Below are positions 27,708 through 38,694 of a stretch of 64,000 nt of DNA, piece by piece (position 1 is the stretch's first letter; every line of letters begins with the position of its first letter). Location: NCBI RefSeq assembly GCF_004122035.1, contig NZ_SAXA01000009.1, forward strand, positions 142,772 through 206,771. Reading direction: 5' to 3'. A model generated the notes under the pieces. It was not told the origin of the DNA. It ran no database searches and worked only from the letters and a program-made list of their open reading frames with translations. The stretch comes from Ancylomarina salipaludis (GTDB lineage: Bacteria; Bacteroidota; Bacteroidia; Bacteroidales; Marinifilaceae). Position numbers and translations under genes: made by a program.

Positions 27708-28718
27708 ATGAAATCGATAATAAAATTTGGTATCATTTGTTTGGTTCTTGTTACAAGTATCAGTTCTTGTAAGAAAACAACAAAGGGATTAATGCCAACA
27801 GTTACTGGTCAATCGGGTGAGATTGTAATTTTGAGTAGTATGGCATTATGGGAAGGTGTCGTTGGCGATTCGATAAAAGCAATTTTTAATGATATTCAGG
27901 TGGGAATGCCACAGGATGAGGCTGTGATGGATTTGTTCCATTTGAATCAGCAGGCTTTTACCAGTATGTTTAAAACACATAGAAGTATTTTAGAAATAAA
28001 GGTTGCGTCATCGGTTAAGAAACCCAGATTGGTTGTGAAAGATAATATGTATGCTCGCACACAGGCTTATATGCGTGTTGAAGCAGCCTCTGTTAACGAT
28101 ATGTTGGAGATTTTGGATAAAAACAGAACAAAGATTTTGGCTTACTTTATACGTGGTGAGCGTAATCGAAAAATTGGTATTATCTCAAAAGCTCCTGTGC
28201 AGGATATTTTTGATTATTTAAAAAAGGAAAAGCATTTTACTTTAGCATTTCCATCGGGTTATAAGATTAGAAAAACAGAACCGGACTTTTTTTGGGTAAG
28301 TAAGGAAACACCTGAAACAAGCCAGGGGATGTTTATTTATACTTACGATTACCTTACTGAAGATGCTTTTGATAAGGATGCAATTTTGATGTTGAGAAAT
28401 CAGAAGCTTAGAGATTTGGTTCCCGGACCTTCAAAAGGAAGTTATATGACAACCGAGAACAATTTCCCTATTTCATTTAATCATTTCGAGTTTCAGGGGA
28501 ATTATGCTGTTGAAATGAGAGGTTTGTGGAAAGTTGAGAATGACTTTATGGGCGGTCCTTTTGTAAATCTCTCATTCCTTGATTCAGTTAATAATCGTGT
28601 GATTTGTATGGATGCTTACGTGTATCGCCCAAACCATGATAAGCGCGAGTTGCTGAGAGAGCTTGAGGCGATTATGTACACATACACATCGATTAAAGCT
28701 GAGGCTAAATCTAAGTAG
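27708..28718 (+). CDS. DUF4837 family lipoprotein
   Basis: 336 residues. Lipoprotein signal peptide ending ISSC (Cys21). The body matches the Bacteroidota-restricted DUF4837: SGEIVILSSMALWEG near 36-50, the FKTHRSILEI region near 87 and a C-terminal half with GNYAVEMRGLWKVENDFMGGPFV. The function is unknown; the family is nearly always single copy in Bacteroidota, often beside a lytic transglycosylase as here, suggesting envelope maintenance. Probably co-transcribed with the transglycosylase. Confidence 0.9.
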   Translation: MKSIIKFGIICLVLVTSISSCKKTTKGLMPTVTGQSGEIVILSSMALWEGVVGDSIKAIFNDIQVGMPQDEAVMDLFHLNQQAFTSMFKTHRSILEIKVASSVKKPRLVVKDNMYARTQAYMRVEAASVNDMLEILDKNRTKILAYFIRGERNRKIGIISKAPVQDIFDYLKKEKHFTLAFPSGYKIRKTEPDFFWVSKETPETSQGMFIYTYDYLTEDAFDKDAILMLRNQKLRDLVPGPSKGSYMTTENNFPISFNHFEFQGNYAVEMRGLWKVENDFMGGPFVNLSFLDSVNNRVICMDAYVYRPNHDKRELLRELEAIMYTYTSIKAEAKSK

Positions 28719-28762
28719 GGATTAAGAGTCAGTGAAGTTGGAATTGTGTGGGATAACTAAAA

Positions 28763-29152
28763 ATGGATCAAGTGAATTTACCTGATTATAATCAAATTAA
28801 GGTTTCTAAGTATCGCGATAAAGTCGGGATCATAAAACAAGTTGCAGCTCAGATTGAAAAAGATTTTTATCAGTTTGGGTTTGAAGTTCGGTTTTCAGGA
28901 AATCCGGATGAGGCTTATGATGAACTTTTTTCTCAGATCATTGAGCACGTGGCTTATATGCTTAGTCAGGATTATCATCGTTTGATTTTGCTTTTGTATC
29001 AGATTGATTTGAGCGAAAAAGAGATTTTGAAGAATGAGTTGAAATACCCGAATGTGGATAAGCAGCAGCTTTTGTCCGAATTGATTATTCAGCGTGAGCT
29101 TAAAAAAGTACTTATCCGAAATTATTTTAAGGAGAATCCGGATAAATTATAA
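28763..29152 (+). CDS. Conserved Bacteroidota protein of unknown function
   Basis: 129 residues, no signal peptide or membrane segment; mostly helical and charged. The order of motifs (ISKYRDKV-like N-end, QIEKDF, IIEHVAYMLSQDYHRLILLLYQIDL, then YPNVDKQQLLSELIIQRELKK) is seen in small Bacteroidota proteins encoded upstream of pdxA. I know no assigned role. It follows the DUF4837 gene by 44 bases and precedes pdxA by 203 bases. Confidence 0.72.
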   Translation: MDQVNLPDYNQIKVSKYRDKVGIIKQVAAQIEKDFYQFGFEVRFSGNPDEAYDELFSQIIEHVAYMLSQDYHRLILLLYQIDLSEKEILKNELKYPNVDKQQLLSELIIQRELKKVLIRNYFKENPDKL

Positions 29153-29355
29153 TTGTCTGAACTTGTTAAGCTATGAAATAGAGCGAGATGATTATAATAG
29201 ATCTTTTCTTTAATCTTATTACTTTTGTGAAAACATGTTTGGATTGCTTTTTACATTCTGGATTAAGAGATTGTATGGAAGAGGTTTCGTTGATGAGAAA
29301 CTTACATTTTTATAATGGCTGACAATCCAATTGATATATATAAATATACAGACCA

Positions 29356-30435
29356 ATGAAAGATACTAAAATAAAAGTCGGAATAACTCAAGGTGATATT
29401 AATGGGATTGGTTACGAGGTGATAATTAAGACCTTGATGGATGCGCGAATTTTGGAAATATGTACACCTATTATTTATGGTTCGCCTAAGGTTGCTGCCT
29501 ATCACAAAAAAGCCCTTGATATTGAGGATTTCAGTTTGAATAATATTAAAACAGCTCAGGATGCTCATGCAAAAAGAATAAATATTATTAACTGCACGGA
29601 TGAGAATATTAAAGTTGAGCTGGGGAAATCTACAACTAGTGCCGGAATTGCCGCTTTAGCTTCTTTGGAGGCAGCAGTAAAGGATTTAAATGAAGGTAAT
29701 ATTGATGTTTTACTAACTGCACCAATCAATAAAAAGAATATTCAGTCTAAGGATTTTGTTTTTCCAGGCCATACCGAGTATTTGGAATCCAGAATTAATT
29801 CAGGCAAATCATTAATGTTGCTGATTAGTGAAAAACTGAGAGTGGGTGTTGTTACAGGCCATATTCCAATCTCAAAAGTTTCAGAAAGTATTACAGAAGA
29901 GAAAATTATTGAGAAGTTAAATATTCTGAACAAATCTTTAATTCAGGACTTTGGTATTCGTAAACCTAAGGTGGCTGTTCTTAGTTTGAATCCTCATGCT
30001 GGTGACGATGGCTTAATTGGATCTGAGGAAAAAGATGTGATTATTCCGGCAATCGAGAAAGCGAGAAAGAGTGGTATTATGGCTTTGGGGCCATATCCTG
30101 CTGACGGTTTTTTTGGGTCGAATGATTATTCAAAGTTTGATGCCATTCTGTCTATGTATCATGATCAGGGACTAACGGCTTTTAAAGCTTTATCTTTTGA
30201 TTCCGGGGTTAATTTCACAGCTGGTTTATCTAAGGTGAGAACATCTCCGGCTCATGGTACTGCTTATGCAATTGCAGGTACCAATGTTGCTTCACCTGAA
30301 TCTTTTCAAAAGGCTCTGTACATGGCTATTGATGTTTACCGAAACAGAATTCAATTTGAAGAGTTGAATAAGGACCCTATGAAGGTTAAAGCGCCGAGTG
30401 CCGATTTTCAGAATAAAAGACAATCGGTGAAATAA
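29356..30435 (+). CDS. pdxA: 4-hydroxythreonine-4-phosphate dehydrogenase
   Basis: 359 residues. It oxidises 4-phosphohydroxy-L-threonine in the DXP-dependent pyridoxal phosphate pathway. Motifs include GITQGDINGIGYEV at the N-end, TAPINKKNIQ near 115, the metal-site FPGHTEYLE near 135, YHDQGL near 274 and a C-terminal RTSPAHGTAYAIAG segment. It would use PLP-pathway precursors partly derived from DXP, as does dxr upstream. ruvA follows 52 bases downstream on the same strand. Confidence 0.96.
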   Translation: MKDTKIKVGITQGDINGIGYEVIIKTLMDARILEICTPIIYGSPKVAAYHKKALDIEDFSLNNIKTAQDAHAKRINIINCTDENIKVELGKSTTSAGIAALASLEAAVKDLNEGNIDVLLTAPINKKNIQSKDFVFPGHTEYLESRINSGKSLMLLISEKLRVGVVTGHIPISKVSESITEEKIIEKLNILNKSLIQDFGIRKPKVAVLSLNPHAGDDGLIGSEEKDVIIPAIEKARKSGIMALGPYPADGFFGSNDYSKFDAILSMYHDQGLTAFKALSFDSGVNFTAGLSKVRTSPAHGTAYAIAGTNVASPESFQKALYMAIDVYRNRIQFEELNKDPMKVKAPSADFQNKRQSVK

Positions 30436-30487
30436 TTGATGTTTTGATCTAACTATACTGTAAGTACACTCATCCAATTTTACCTAT

Positions 30488-31069
30488 ATGTTTGAATATA
30501 TCAAAGGCGATATTAATGAATTAACCCCTACAAATGTGGTTGTTGAGAACCATGGTATGGGTTATATTATTAATATATCATTAAATACATACTCGCAGCT
30601 TTCAGGCCATAAATCAACACAACTATATCTGCATCAGGTTATTCGTGATGATGCTCATTTGTTGTTTGGATTTAAAGAATTGAAGGAGAGAGAAATCTTC
30701 CGTTTATTAATTTCTGTTTCTGGTGTAGGAGCTAACACTGCCAGAATGATGCTTTCATCATTGACAGCTGATGAAATTAAAAAGGCTATTTTTTCAAATA
30801 ATTCCAAAACATTGCAGGATGTTAAAGGAATTGGAGCAAAAACAGCACAGCGAATTATTATTGAACTAAAGGATAAGATTGGAAAAGAAGAAGAAATGGG
30901 TGCAATCGTATTGCCTCAGGACAATACAATTCGTGAAGAAGCGTTATCTGCTTTAGTGATGCTTGGTTTTGCTAAAAATTCTATTGTCAAAGTACTTGAT
31001 AAGATTATCAAAGCAAATTCTCCGGCAAGTGTTGAGGAGTTAATTAAATTAGCTCTGAAACAACTCTAA
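30488..31069 (+). CDS. ruvA: Holliday junction branch migration protein RuvA
   Basis: 193 residues. An N-terminal OB fold (MFEYIKGDINEL...) is followed by two helix-hairpin-helix motifs (LISVSGVGANTARMML near 77 and DVKGIGAKTAQRIIIEL near 113) and the C-terminal RuvB-contacting domain (about 150-193). It binds four-way junctions as a tetramer. No ruvB or ruvC is adjacent. sprA starts 24 bases downstream; ruvA-sprA-gcvH is a familiar order in Bacteroidota. Confidence 0.96.
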   Translation: MFEYIKGDINELTPTNVVVENHGMGYIINISLNTYSQLSGHKSTQLYLHQVIRDDAHLLFGFKELKEREIFRLLISVSGVGANTARMMLSSLTADEIKKAIFSNNSKTLQDVKGIGAKTAQRIIIELKDKIGKEEEMGAIVLPQDNTIREEALSALVMLGFAKNSIVKVLDKIIKANSPASVEELIKLALKQL

Positions 31070-31093
31070 TCTAAATCGTAAAAATCCCCCTTC

Positions 31094-34000
31094 TTGAAAA
31101 AACTGGTTCAATACATATTAGCGTTTTTATTTTTATTCACTCTTGGGCTTGCTTCTAATGTTAGTTCTTTGAAGGCAGATGCTTATTCTTTTGAAAGTTT
31201 ACAACAAGACAGTACACTGATAAAGAGTGCAGAACGTATTATTAACCCCAAATCACCATTTAATAAGGCTAAAAAGAAAAGTGCCAAGGATGAGTCACTG
31301 CCTTATTCTTTTGATGATGAGGATAATATAAAGCTCAAAAACAATCAAGTCAAGTCTCCGTTATATTTGAAGGATCCGTCTAATATTGAGACGACAATAG
31401 CTTATGATCCTGTTACGGGAAATTATATTCTCAAAAAGCGAATTGGAGGCATGGATTATCGTAATTCAAGCTCAATATCGAAAGCGGAGTTTCAGGCTCA
31501 GCAAAATCAGGCAGCTTTACGGGATTATTGGATGGAGCGTATTTCGTCAGACAGATACGTTAGTGGTGCTGATCAGCGTTCATTTTTAGGATCAAAGGTG
31601 TTTGGAAAATTGTTTGGTAATACTGCCATTTCAATTAAGCCTCAGGGGGCTGCAGAACTGAGTTTTGGTATCAGTACAACCAAGGTTGATAATCCAACAA
31701 TACCTGAAGAGCTAAGAAAAACAACCAGCTTCGATTTTGATGAGAAGATTCAGATGAGTGTCTCGGGTAAGATTGGTGATATTTTATCAATGGAGGTGAA
31801 TTACAACACCGAGGCAACCTTTGATTACGAAAATCAGATGAAACTGGAGTATAATGGTGAAGAAGATAACATCATTAGAAAAGTTGAAGCGGGTAATGTG
31901 TCAATGCCAATTTCGAATACTCTGATCACCGGAGGACAGAATCTTTTTGGTGTGAAAACTGAGATGCAGTTTGGTAAACTTTCAGTGGCATCGGTTTTTT
32001 CTCAGCAAAAAGGTGAGACTAAGGTCGTGAATATGGAAAATGGCGCTCAAAAGAGCGAATTTGAAGTTTCAGTGGATCAATACGAAGCGAATCGCCACTT
32101 CTTTTTATCAAAGTATTTTTATGACACCTATGATCAGGCAATGGCTAAATTGCCGATTGTGAATTCGGCTGTTACAATTAATAAGATTGAGGTCTGGATT
32201 ACGAATAAGAATTCAAACTTTGAAGATTCAAGAAACTTTGTTGGTTTTGTTGATCTTGGAGAAAACTATACACAAGGTGAATATCCGGATAATGAAAAAG
32301 GTTCTGCTAATGAAGTTTTTTATAATGAACTAACAGATGGTCCGTATAAAGATATCAGAGATATAAACCAGGTTACAAATGTTTTAAATGGGCATTTTAT
32401 TGCTGGTAAAGATTATGAGAAAGTTGAAAATGCCCGATTGTTGTCGGAAAGTGAATATACTCTGAACCGACGTTTGGGTTATATCTCGTTGAATCAATCG
32501 TTGAATGCAGATGAAGTTCTGGCCGTGGCCTATCAGTATACCGTAAATGGAGAAGTTTTCCAGGTAGGGGAATTTTCAACAACGGGTGTTAGTGCACCTC
32601 AATCTCTTATTCTGAAGTTGATTAAAGGCACAAATCTGAATCCTTCGCTTAAAAGGACTTGGATGTTGATGATGAAAAATATCTATAATATTGGTGCTTA
32701 CCAGATTAATTCTGAAGATTTCCGTCTGGATGTTTTGTATCAGAATGATCAGGCTGGTTCGCAATTGAATTATATTGATACGGACGGAGCGGGTAAAAAT
32801 GAGATTTTATTGAGTTTGTTAAATCTGGATAATTTAAATTCACAACTGGATCCCAGTCCTGATGGGATGTTTGACTTTATCGAGGCTCTAACGATTTATC
32901 CGAATAAGGGCCGAATTATTTTCCCGGCTAAAGAACCATTCGGTTCTTATCTGCGATCGAAGATCACGAACAATGCTGTTGCTGATAAATATGCTTTTGA
33001 TGACCTGTATATTAAGACACAAAATGAAGCTCAGCAAATAGCTGAAAAAAATAAATTTGCACTTAAGGGGAGTTACAAGTCGACAGGTGGATCAGAAATC
33101 TCGTTAAATGCATTGAATGTTCAACCCGGATCGGTTGAAGTGAAGGCTGGTGGAATTAAGCTCATCGAGAATATTGACTATACTGTTGATTACACATTAG
33201 GACGAGTTAAAATTATCAATCAGGCTCTTCTGGAAGCGGGGACCCCTATTTCAATTTCTTCAGAAAGTAATTCTCTCTTTAATATCCAAACGAAAACATT
33301 GGTGGGGGTTCAGATGGACTACCAGTTTAATAATGATTTTAATTTGGGTGCAACAGTGATGCATTTATCCGAACAGCCGCTGACTCAGAAAGTGAATATT
33401 GGAGATGAACCCATTTCGAATACCATTTGGGGATTGAATGGAAGTTATAGAACGGAGTCCATGTTTTTGACGAATTTGGTTGATAAACTGCCGTTTATCG
33501 AGACTAAAGAGCCATCACAAATTTCTGTAGAAGGTGAATTTGCACAGCTGGTTCCAGGACATAATAAGGCAATTGGGAGTTCGGGGACAGCCTATATCGA
33601 TGATTTTGAGGGAACAGAAACCTCCATTGATATGAAGAATTATAATTCCTGGGTTTTAGCCAGTACACCACAAAATCACCCTGATTTTCCTGAAGGAGAT
33701 TTGAATAACGATTTGGCATATGGTTATAATCGTGCTAAGTTAGCCTGGTATGTGATCGATCCGCTTTTTAATAGAAATACATCTTCAACCCCAGCACATA
33801 TTCGGTCGGATAAAGAACAATTATCAAATCATTTTGTACGTGAGGTGTTCGAAGAAGAGATATGGCCTAATAAGGAAACAGCATCTGGTATTCCAACAAA
33901 TATTTCAGTACTGAATTTAGCTTATTATCCTACTGAAAAGGGGCCTTACAATTACGATGTTGATGGACGGGCTAATATCTCAGAGGGTATGAATACCGAT

Positions 34001-37000
34001 GGAACATTGAAAAATCCTGAAAAACGTTGGGGAGGTATCATGCGTAAGATTGAGACCAATGACTTTGAGGCAGCAAATATTGCTTATGTAGAGTTTTGGA
34101 TGATGGACCCGTTTGTGTATGATAAAACTCACAAGGGAGGAGATATCTTATTGGATTTGGGTAATATATCGGAAGATGTTTTGAAAGATTCACGTAAAGG
34201 TTTTGAAAATGGTTTGCCTACCAGTAGTAAGGTTGTTTTAGTTGATTCTACAGTTTGGGGACGTGTTCCTTTGGTTCAGTCTCTTGTTAATGCATTTGAT
34301 AATGATAATCAGTCTCGGAAATATCAGGATGTCGGAATGGATGGTTTGGCTACTGAGGATGAGAGAACCTTTTTCGATGAGTATATTTTGAATGTAAGAA
34401 ATTCAGCAAACTTGGGTGCTGGTTCAAAAGCCTATTCCAATGCGATTACTGATCCATCCAGCGATAACTTTCATTATTTCAGAGGAAGCGACTTTGATGC
34501 CAACCAAATGAGTATTCTGGATAGATATAAGGATTTTAACGGTCCTGAAGGTAACTCGTCGACCGCTGATTTATCACCAGAGCCCTATCCAACATCAGCA
34601 ACCACTTTACCTGATGTTGAGGATATCAATCATGATAATACCTTGAGTGAAACAGAGGCTTATTACGAATATAAGATTCATCTGGCACCTGATGAAATGA
34701 AGGTTGGTCAGAATTTTATTGTGAATAAGGTTGAGAGTACGGTTGATCTTGCAAATGGTACAAAGGGAACTGTAAATTGGTTTCAATTTAAGGTGCCGGT
34801 TGAGGAATACAACAGTAAGATGGGTAATATTAACGATTTTACTTCGATTCGTTTCATGAGAATGATGATGAAGAATTTCGAAGAAGAAGTGGTCCTTCGT
34901 TTTGCAAGTTTGGATTTGGTTCGTGATGATTGGAGAAAATATGATCAGACATTGCGTTCAGATTCACAATTATCCCCGGAAGAAACTCGTTTTGAAATAG
35001 CGGCAGTTAATATCGAAGAAAATGCAGAGAAAGAACCGGTTAATTACGTTTTACCTCCGGGTATCGATCGTGTTGTAGACCCAAGTAATCCCCAGCTTTT
35101 ACAATTGAACGAGCAGGCAATTCAGTTAAAAGTTAGCAATTTGGAAGAGGGTGATGCTAAAGCCGCCTATAAGACTTTAAATATGGATGTTCGTAAGTAT
35201 GGTACACTTAAAATGGATGTTCATGCCGAAAGAATTGAAAATCTGAATCTTGAAGATGATGATTTGAGAGTCTTTATTCGTATGGGATCTGACTATCAGA
35301 ATAACTACTACGAATATGAAATACCTTTAAAATTAACCCCCTATGGTCACTATACAAATGATAATTTGGATGACCGATTAATTGTGTGGCCGGATGCTAA
35401 CCGCTTCGATTTTAAATTGAATTTATTTTCAGGAATAAAACAGAAAAGGAATAGTGAAATGCGTGCGAGTTCTGATGTTGAACTGACAGATATTTTTGAA
35501 CGACCAGTTAGTGAGCTTGACCGAAATGCCGGACCTCTCGCTGAGAATAACATCATTAGGATTAAAGGGAATCCAAATCTAGCCAATGTACGCACGGTGA
35601 TGATCGGGGTTCGATATCCACAAGAGGGAATAGTAAATGATGGGGAAAGGCGATCCGTTGAGGTGTGGCTGAATGAGCTTCGCTTGACTGATTTTGACGA
35701 AAAGGGCGGTTGGGCTGCCAACCTGAGAGTGACAACCAAACTTGCTGATTTGGGAACATTAACCTGGGCAGGTAGTCGAATGACTGCTGGTTTTGGTGGT
35801 ATCGAGGATGGTGTAAACAGTAGAAATAAGGAAGATATTTTCCAATATGATTTTTCTGCCAGTCTTGAGCTGGGTAAGTTTTTCCCCGAAAAATCAGGAG
35901 TGAGAATACCGATGTATTATGCAATTTCTGAAGAAACATCAAATCCTGAGTACAATCCTCTTGATCCGGATATTCCTCTTGATGTAGCCTTAGATCAAGC
36001 AGCAAATAAGAAAGAACGTGATTCAATTAAGCATATTGCACAGGATTATACCAAGCGGAAAAGCTTCAATTTGACAAATGTTCGTGTTGAAAAGCAAGAG
36101 GGAAAAGCCAAGTTATTAGATATTTCTAACCTGTCTGCAACCTATTCGTTTAACGAAACGTATTCGCGTAATGTGAATAAGGTTCGTGATTTGGAGAAGA
36201 ACTATCGTGGGGTATTGAACTACACTTACAGTTCACGACCAAAGAATTATTCCCCATTTATGAAATCTAAATCATTAAGATCGCCTTATCTGCGCTTGTT
36301 ACGTGATTTTAATTTTTATTTGATGCCAACACAGGTTTCTGTTCGTTCTGATATTCAAAGGTATTACCGTGAGATTGAAACGAGAAATATTGAGCAACCC
36401 GATCTATTGATAACACCAACCTACGACAAAAATTTCAATTGGTATCGTTATTATGATTTGAAATATAATCTAACAAAGAATTTAAATTTTGATTTTTCGG
36501 CGACCAATACATCACGTATTGATGAGCCAGACGGAATTGTTGATAAGGACAGAAATAGGGATGCCTACAATATCTGGAAAGATTCAATCTGGAATAACAT
36601 TATGGATGGGGGACGTAATGTGCAGTATCACCATAATTTTAATGTAACCTATAAGGTGCCTATTAATAAGATCCCATTTTTGAATTGGACATCTTTGACA
36701 ACTCGATATACAGGATCTTACGATTGGAATGCGGGAGCAATTATAGAAGATAAGACGATTGAGCATGGTAATACGGTTCGAAACTCAAATAATATTCAGT
36801 TGAATGGACAACTTAATATGGTTAATCTGTATAATAAATCTAAATACCTGAAGAGGGTTGATCAAAAGTATAGTGGTACAAGGCGATATAAAGCCCAAAG
36901 TAATAAATACAAAAAAGTTAATTACGAAGGAGAAATAGATGAATTGAAAGCTAATGTTGGTAAATCAGTTTACCATAAATTAGGGACTAAGGATGTTCAG

Positions 37001-38578
37001 GTGAAGGTTTACGATTTAGAGGGGAAAGAGGTTCGAATTGAATACAAACCTCTTTCAGGTAATCGTGTGCGCGTAATCTCTAAACGATCGTTAAAAAATG
37101 CGCGTGTGAGAATAAGCGGTAAGATTGAAGAAAAGGATAATTTACTTGTTAAGGTTGGTGAGAATATTCTTAGACTGGGAATGAGTGTCAGGAATATTTC
37201 CTTGGGCTATTCTGAAACTAATTCGACCACTTTACCTGGTTATTTACCACAAACGAATTTCTTTGGTGGTGAAACCTTCAATGGAGTTAATGCGCCCGGG
37301 TTTAATTTCTTAATAGGTAATCAGGATAAGAATTTTGCTGCAAATGCCGCTCGCAAGGGATGGATTACAACGGACCCAACATTGAACGCACCCTATGTGA
37401 TGACGCATACTGAAAATTTCACATTCCGATCAACTATTGAGCCAATAACAGGATTGAAAATTAATTTGAATGCAAATCGCAATTTCTCTAAGAATACGAA
37501 TGAGTTTTATATTTACAATGAAGCTGAATCAAGTCTGGATCAGCCCGTGTTTGATGCCAAGAATAAGACATTAACGGGGAATTTCAGTATGACTTTCATG
37601 AGTATGAAATCAGCTTTCTTTAGTATAGGCAATACGGGTAACTATTCTTCAAAATATTTTGATGAGTTTCTGGAAACACGTAAGGCTGAATCGTTACGTT
37701 TGGCTAAGAAACGATGGGGCGAAAATTACAAGGATCACCCTAAAATTATAGAAGTTGATGGAAAAGACGTTATTGTAAAAGATTATTATGAAGGTTATGG
37801 TCCTACATCTCAGGAAATTTTAATTCCAGCTTTCCTGAAAGCTTATGGGGGTGGTGGAAGCAAGTATAACAAACTTTTTCCAGGTATTGAGAAGATGATG
37901 CCAAACTGGCGGATAAGTTTTGATGGTCTATCGAAGATTCCTCTGGTTAAGCGTTATTTCAAGTCTATCAATATGAATCATTCATATACATCGACCTATA
38001 ATATTGGATCTTATAATAATAATCTGGATTTTACCGGAGAAGATGGAAATTTTGATTTAGTGAAGAATTTCTTACCAATGTATGAGGCAAATTCGGTTTC
38101 TATAAATGAGCAATTTAATCCGCTGATTAATGTTGATATGATGTGGAAAAATAATTTTACAACAAGCTTTGAGATGAAGCGTACTCGTAATCTAATTTTA
38201 AGTCTGGCTAATACCCAACTGACAGAAGTAGCCTCGAGTGAATTCATTTTGGGATTAGGTTATCGTTTTGATAATCTGGGTTTGATTATTGGATCAGGAT
38301 CCGGTCAAAAGAAATTTAATAGTAATTTGAACCTTCGTGGAGATTTATCTATCAGAAAAAATAATACCATTATCCGAAAGATTGTTGATGAAGTTGATCA
38401 GTTGACGTCAGGACAAAAGGTTGTGAGTTTGAAAATGTCAGCAGACTATGTTTTAAGTAGCCGATTTAATTTGCGATTGTATTACGATAGAATTGTGAAT
38501 GAACCCTATGTATCACTATCATACCCAACTACAACAACTGAGTTTGGGGTTAGTGTACGTTTTACCCTGGCTCAATAG
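31094..38578 (+). CDS. sprA: SprA, outer-membrane translocon of the type IX secretion/gliding machinery
   Basis: 2494 residues, the normal giant size of SprA (Sov in Porphyromonas), a 36-strand outer-membrane barrel that forms the T9SS protein channel. A signal peptide (about 1-28) is followed by the N-terminal SprA-conserved blocks and repeated barrel segments; the C-end EFGVSVRFTLAQ fits a barrel terminus. The start is a TTG at 31094: it gives a proper basic-hydrophobic signal peptide and no in-frame ATG lies near. The presence of SprA means T9SS cargo with C-terminal sorting domains should exist elsewhere in the genome. Probably in one operon with ruvA. Confidence 0.97.
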   Translation: MKKLVQYILAFLFLFTLGLASNVSSLKADAYSFESLQQDSTLIKSAERIINPKSPFNKAKKKSAKDESLPYSFDDEDNIKLKNNQVKSPLYLKDPSNIETTIAYDPVTGNYILKKRIGGMDYRNSSSISKAEFQAQQNQAALRDYWMERISSDRYVSGADQRSFLGSKVFGKLFGNTAISIKPQGAAELSFGISTTKVDNPTIPEELRKTTSFDFDEKIQMSVSGKIGDILSMEVNYNTEATFDYENQMKLEYNGEEDNIIRKVEAGNVSMPISNTLITGGQNLFGVKTEMQFGKLSVASVFSQQKGETKVVNMENGAQKSEFEVSVDQYEANRHFFLSKYFYDTYDQAMAKLPIVNSAVTINKIEVWITNKNSNFEDSRNFVGFVDLGENYTQGEYPDNEKGSANEVFYNELTDGPYKDIRDINQVTNVLNGHFIAGKDYEKVENARLLSESEYTLNRRLGYISLNQSLNADEVLAVAYQYTVNGEVFQVGEFSTTGVSAPQSLILKLIKGTNLNPSLKRTWMLMMKNIYNIGAYQINSEDFRLDVLYQNDQAGSQLNYIDTDGAGKNEILLSLLNLDNLNSQLDPSPDGMFDFIEALTIYPNKGRIIFPAKEPFGSYLRSKITNNAVADKYAFDDLYIKTQNEAQQIAEKNKFALKGSYKSTGGSEISLNALNVQPGSVEVKAGGIKLIENIDYTVDYTLGRVKIINQALLEAGTPISISSESNSLFNIQTKTLVGVQMDYQFNNDFNLGATVMHLSEQPLTQKVNIGDEPISNTIWGLNGSYRTESMFLTNLVDKLPFIETKEPSQISVEGEFAQLVPGHNKAIGSSGTAYIDDFEGTETSIDMKNYNSWVLASTPQNHPDFPEGDLNNDLAYGYNRAKLAWYVIDPLFNRNTSSTPAHIRSDKEQLSNHFVREVFEEEIWPNKETASGIPTNISVLNLAYYPTEKGPYNYDVDGRANISEGMNTDGTLKNPEKRWGGIMRKIETNDFEAANIAYVEFWMMDPFVYDKTHKGGDILLDLGNISEDVLKDSRKGFENGLPTSSKVVLVDSTVWGRVPLVQSLVNAFDNDNQSRKYQDVGMDGLATEDERTFFDEYILNVRNSANLGAGSKAYSNAITDPSSDNFHYFRGSDFDANQMSILDRYKDFNGPEGNSSTADLSPEPYPTSATTLPDVEDINHDNTLSETEAYYEYKIHLAPDEMKVGQNFIVNKVESTVDLANGTKGTVNWFQFKVPVEEYNSKMGNINDFTSIRFMRMMMKNFEEEVVLRFASLDLVRDDWRKYDQTLRSDSQLSPEETRFEIAAVNIEENAEKEPVNYVLPPGIDRVVDPSNPQLLQLNEQAIQLKVSNLEEGDAKAAYKTLNMDVRKYGTLKMDVHAERIENLNLEDDDLRVFIRMGSDYQNNYYEYEIPLKLTPYGHYTNDNLDDRLIVWPDANRFDFKLNLFSGIKQKRNSEMRASSDVELTDIFERPVSELDRNAGPLAENNIIRIKGNPNLANVRTVMIGVRYPQEGIVNDGERRSVEVWLNELRLTDFDEKGGWAANLRVTTKLADLGTLTWAGSRMTAGFGGIEDGVNSRNKEDIFQYDFSASLELGKFFPEKSGVRIPMYYAISEETSNPEYNPLDPDIPLDVALDQAANKKERDSIKHIAQDYTKRKSFNLTNVRVEKQEGKAKLLDISNLSATYSFNETYSRNVNKVRDLEKNYRGVLNYTYSSRPKNYSPFMKSKSLRSPYLRLLRDFNFYLMPTQVSVRSDIQRYYREIETRNIEQPDLLITPTYDKNFNWYRYYDLKYNLTKNLNFDFSATNTSRIDEPDGIVDKDRNRDAYNIWKDSIWNNIMDGGRNVQYHHNFNVTYKVPINKIPFLNWTSLTTRYTGSYDWNAGAIIEDKTIEHGNTVRNSNNIQLNGQLNMVNLYNKSKYLKRVDQKYSGTRRYKAQSNKYKKVNYEGEIDELKANVGKSVYHKLGTKDVQVKVYDLEGKEVRIEYKPLSGNRVRVISKRSLKNARVRISGKIEEKDNLLVKVGENILRLGMSVRNISLGYSETNSTTLPGYLPQTNFFGGETFNGVNAPGFNFLIGNQDKNFAANAARKGWITTDPTLNAPYVMTHTENFTFRSTIEPITGLKINLNANRNFSKNTNEFYIYNEAESSLDQPVFDAKNKTLTGNFSMTFMSMKSAFFSIGNTGNYSSKYFDEFLETRKAESLRLAKKRWGENYKDHPKIIEVDGKDVIVKDYYEGYGPTSQEILIPAFLKAYGGGGSKYNKLFPGIEKMMPNWRISFDGLSKIPLVKRYFKSINMNHSYTSTYNIGSYNNNLDFTGEDGNFDLVKNFLPMYEANSVSINEQFNPLINVDMMWKNNFTTSFEMKRTRNLILSLANTQLTEVASSEFILGLGYRFDNLGLIIGSGSGQKKFNSNLNLRGDLSIRKNNTIIRKIVDEVDQLTSGQKVVSLKMSADYVLSSRFNLRLYYDRIVNEPYVSLSYPTTTTEFGVSVRFTLAQ

Positions 38579-38626
38579 TCTTATGTCCAATAACATAAAC
38601 AAATATTTATTTTGAAATAAGAGTTT

Positions 38627-38657
38627 ATTTAATAGTTCGAAAAAAAATGTAAATTTG
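38627..38657 (+). promoter_or_regulatory. Candidate promoter of gcvH
   Basis: TAAATTTG at 38650-38657 matches TAnnTTTG, with ATTT in the -33 position 19 bases upstream. The start codon is at 38695. Confidence 0.5.
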
Positions 38658-38694
38658 GGGCAAATAATGAACCAGATATAAACAAGAATTAATC

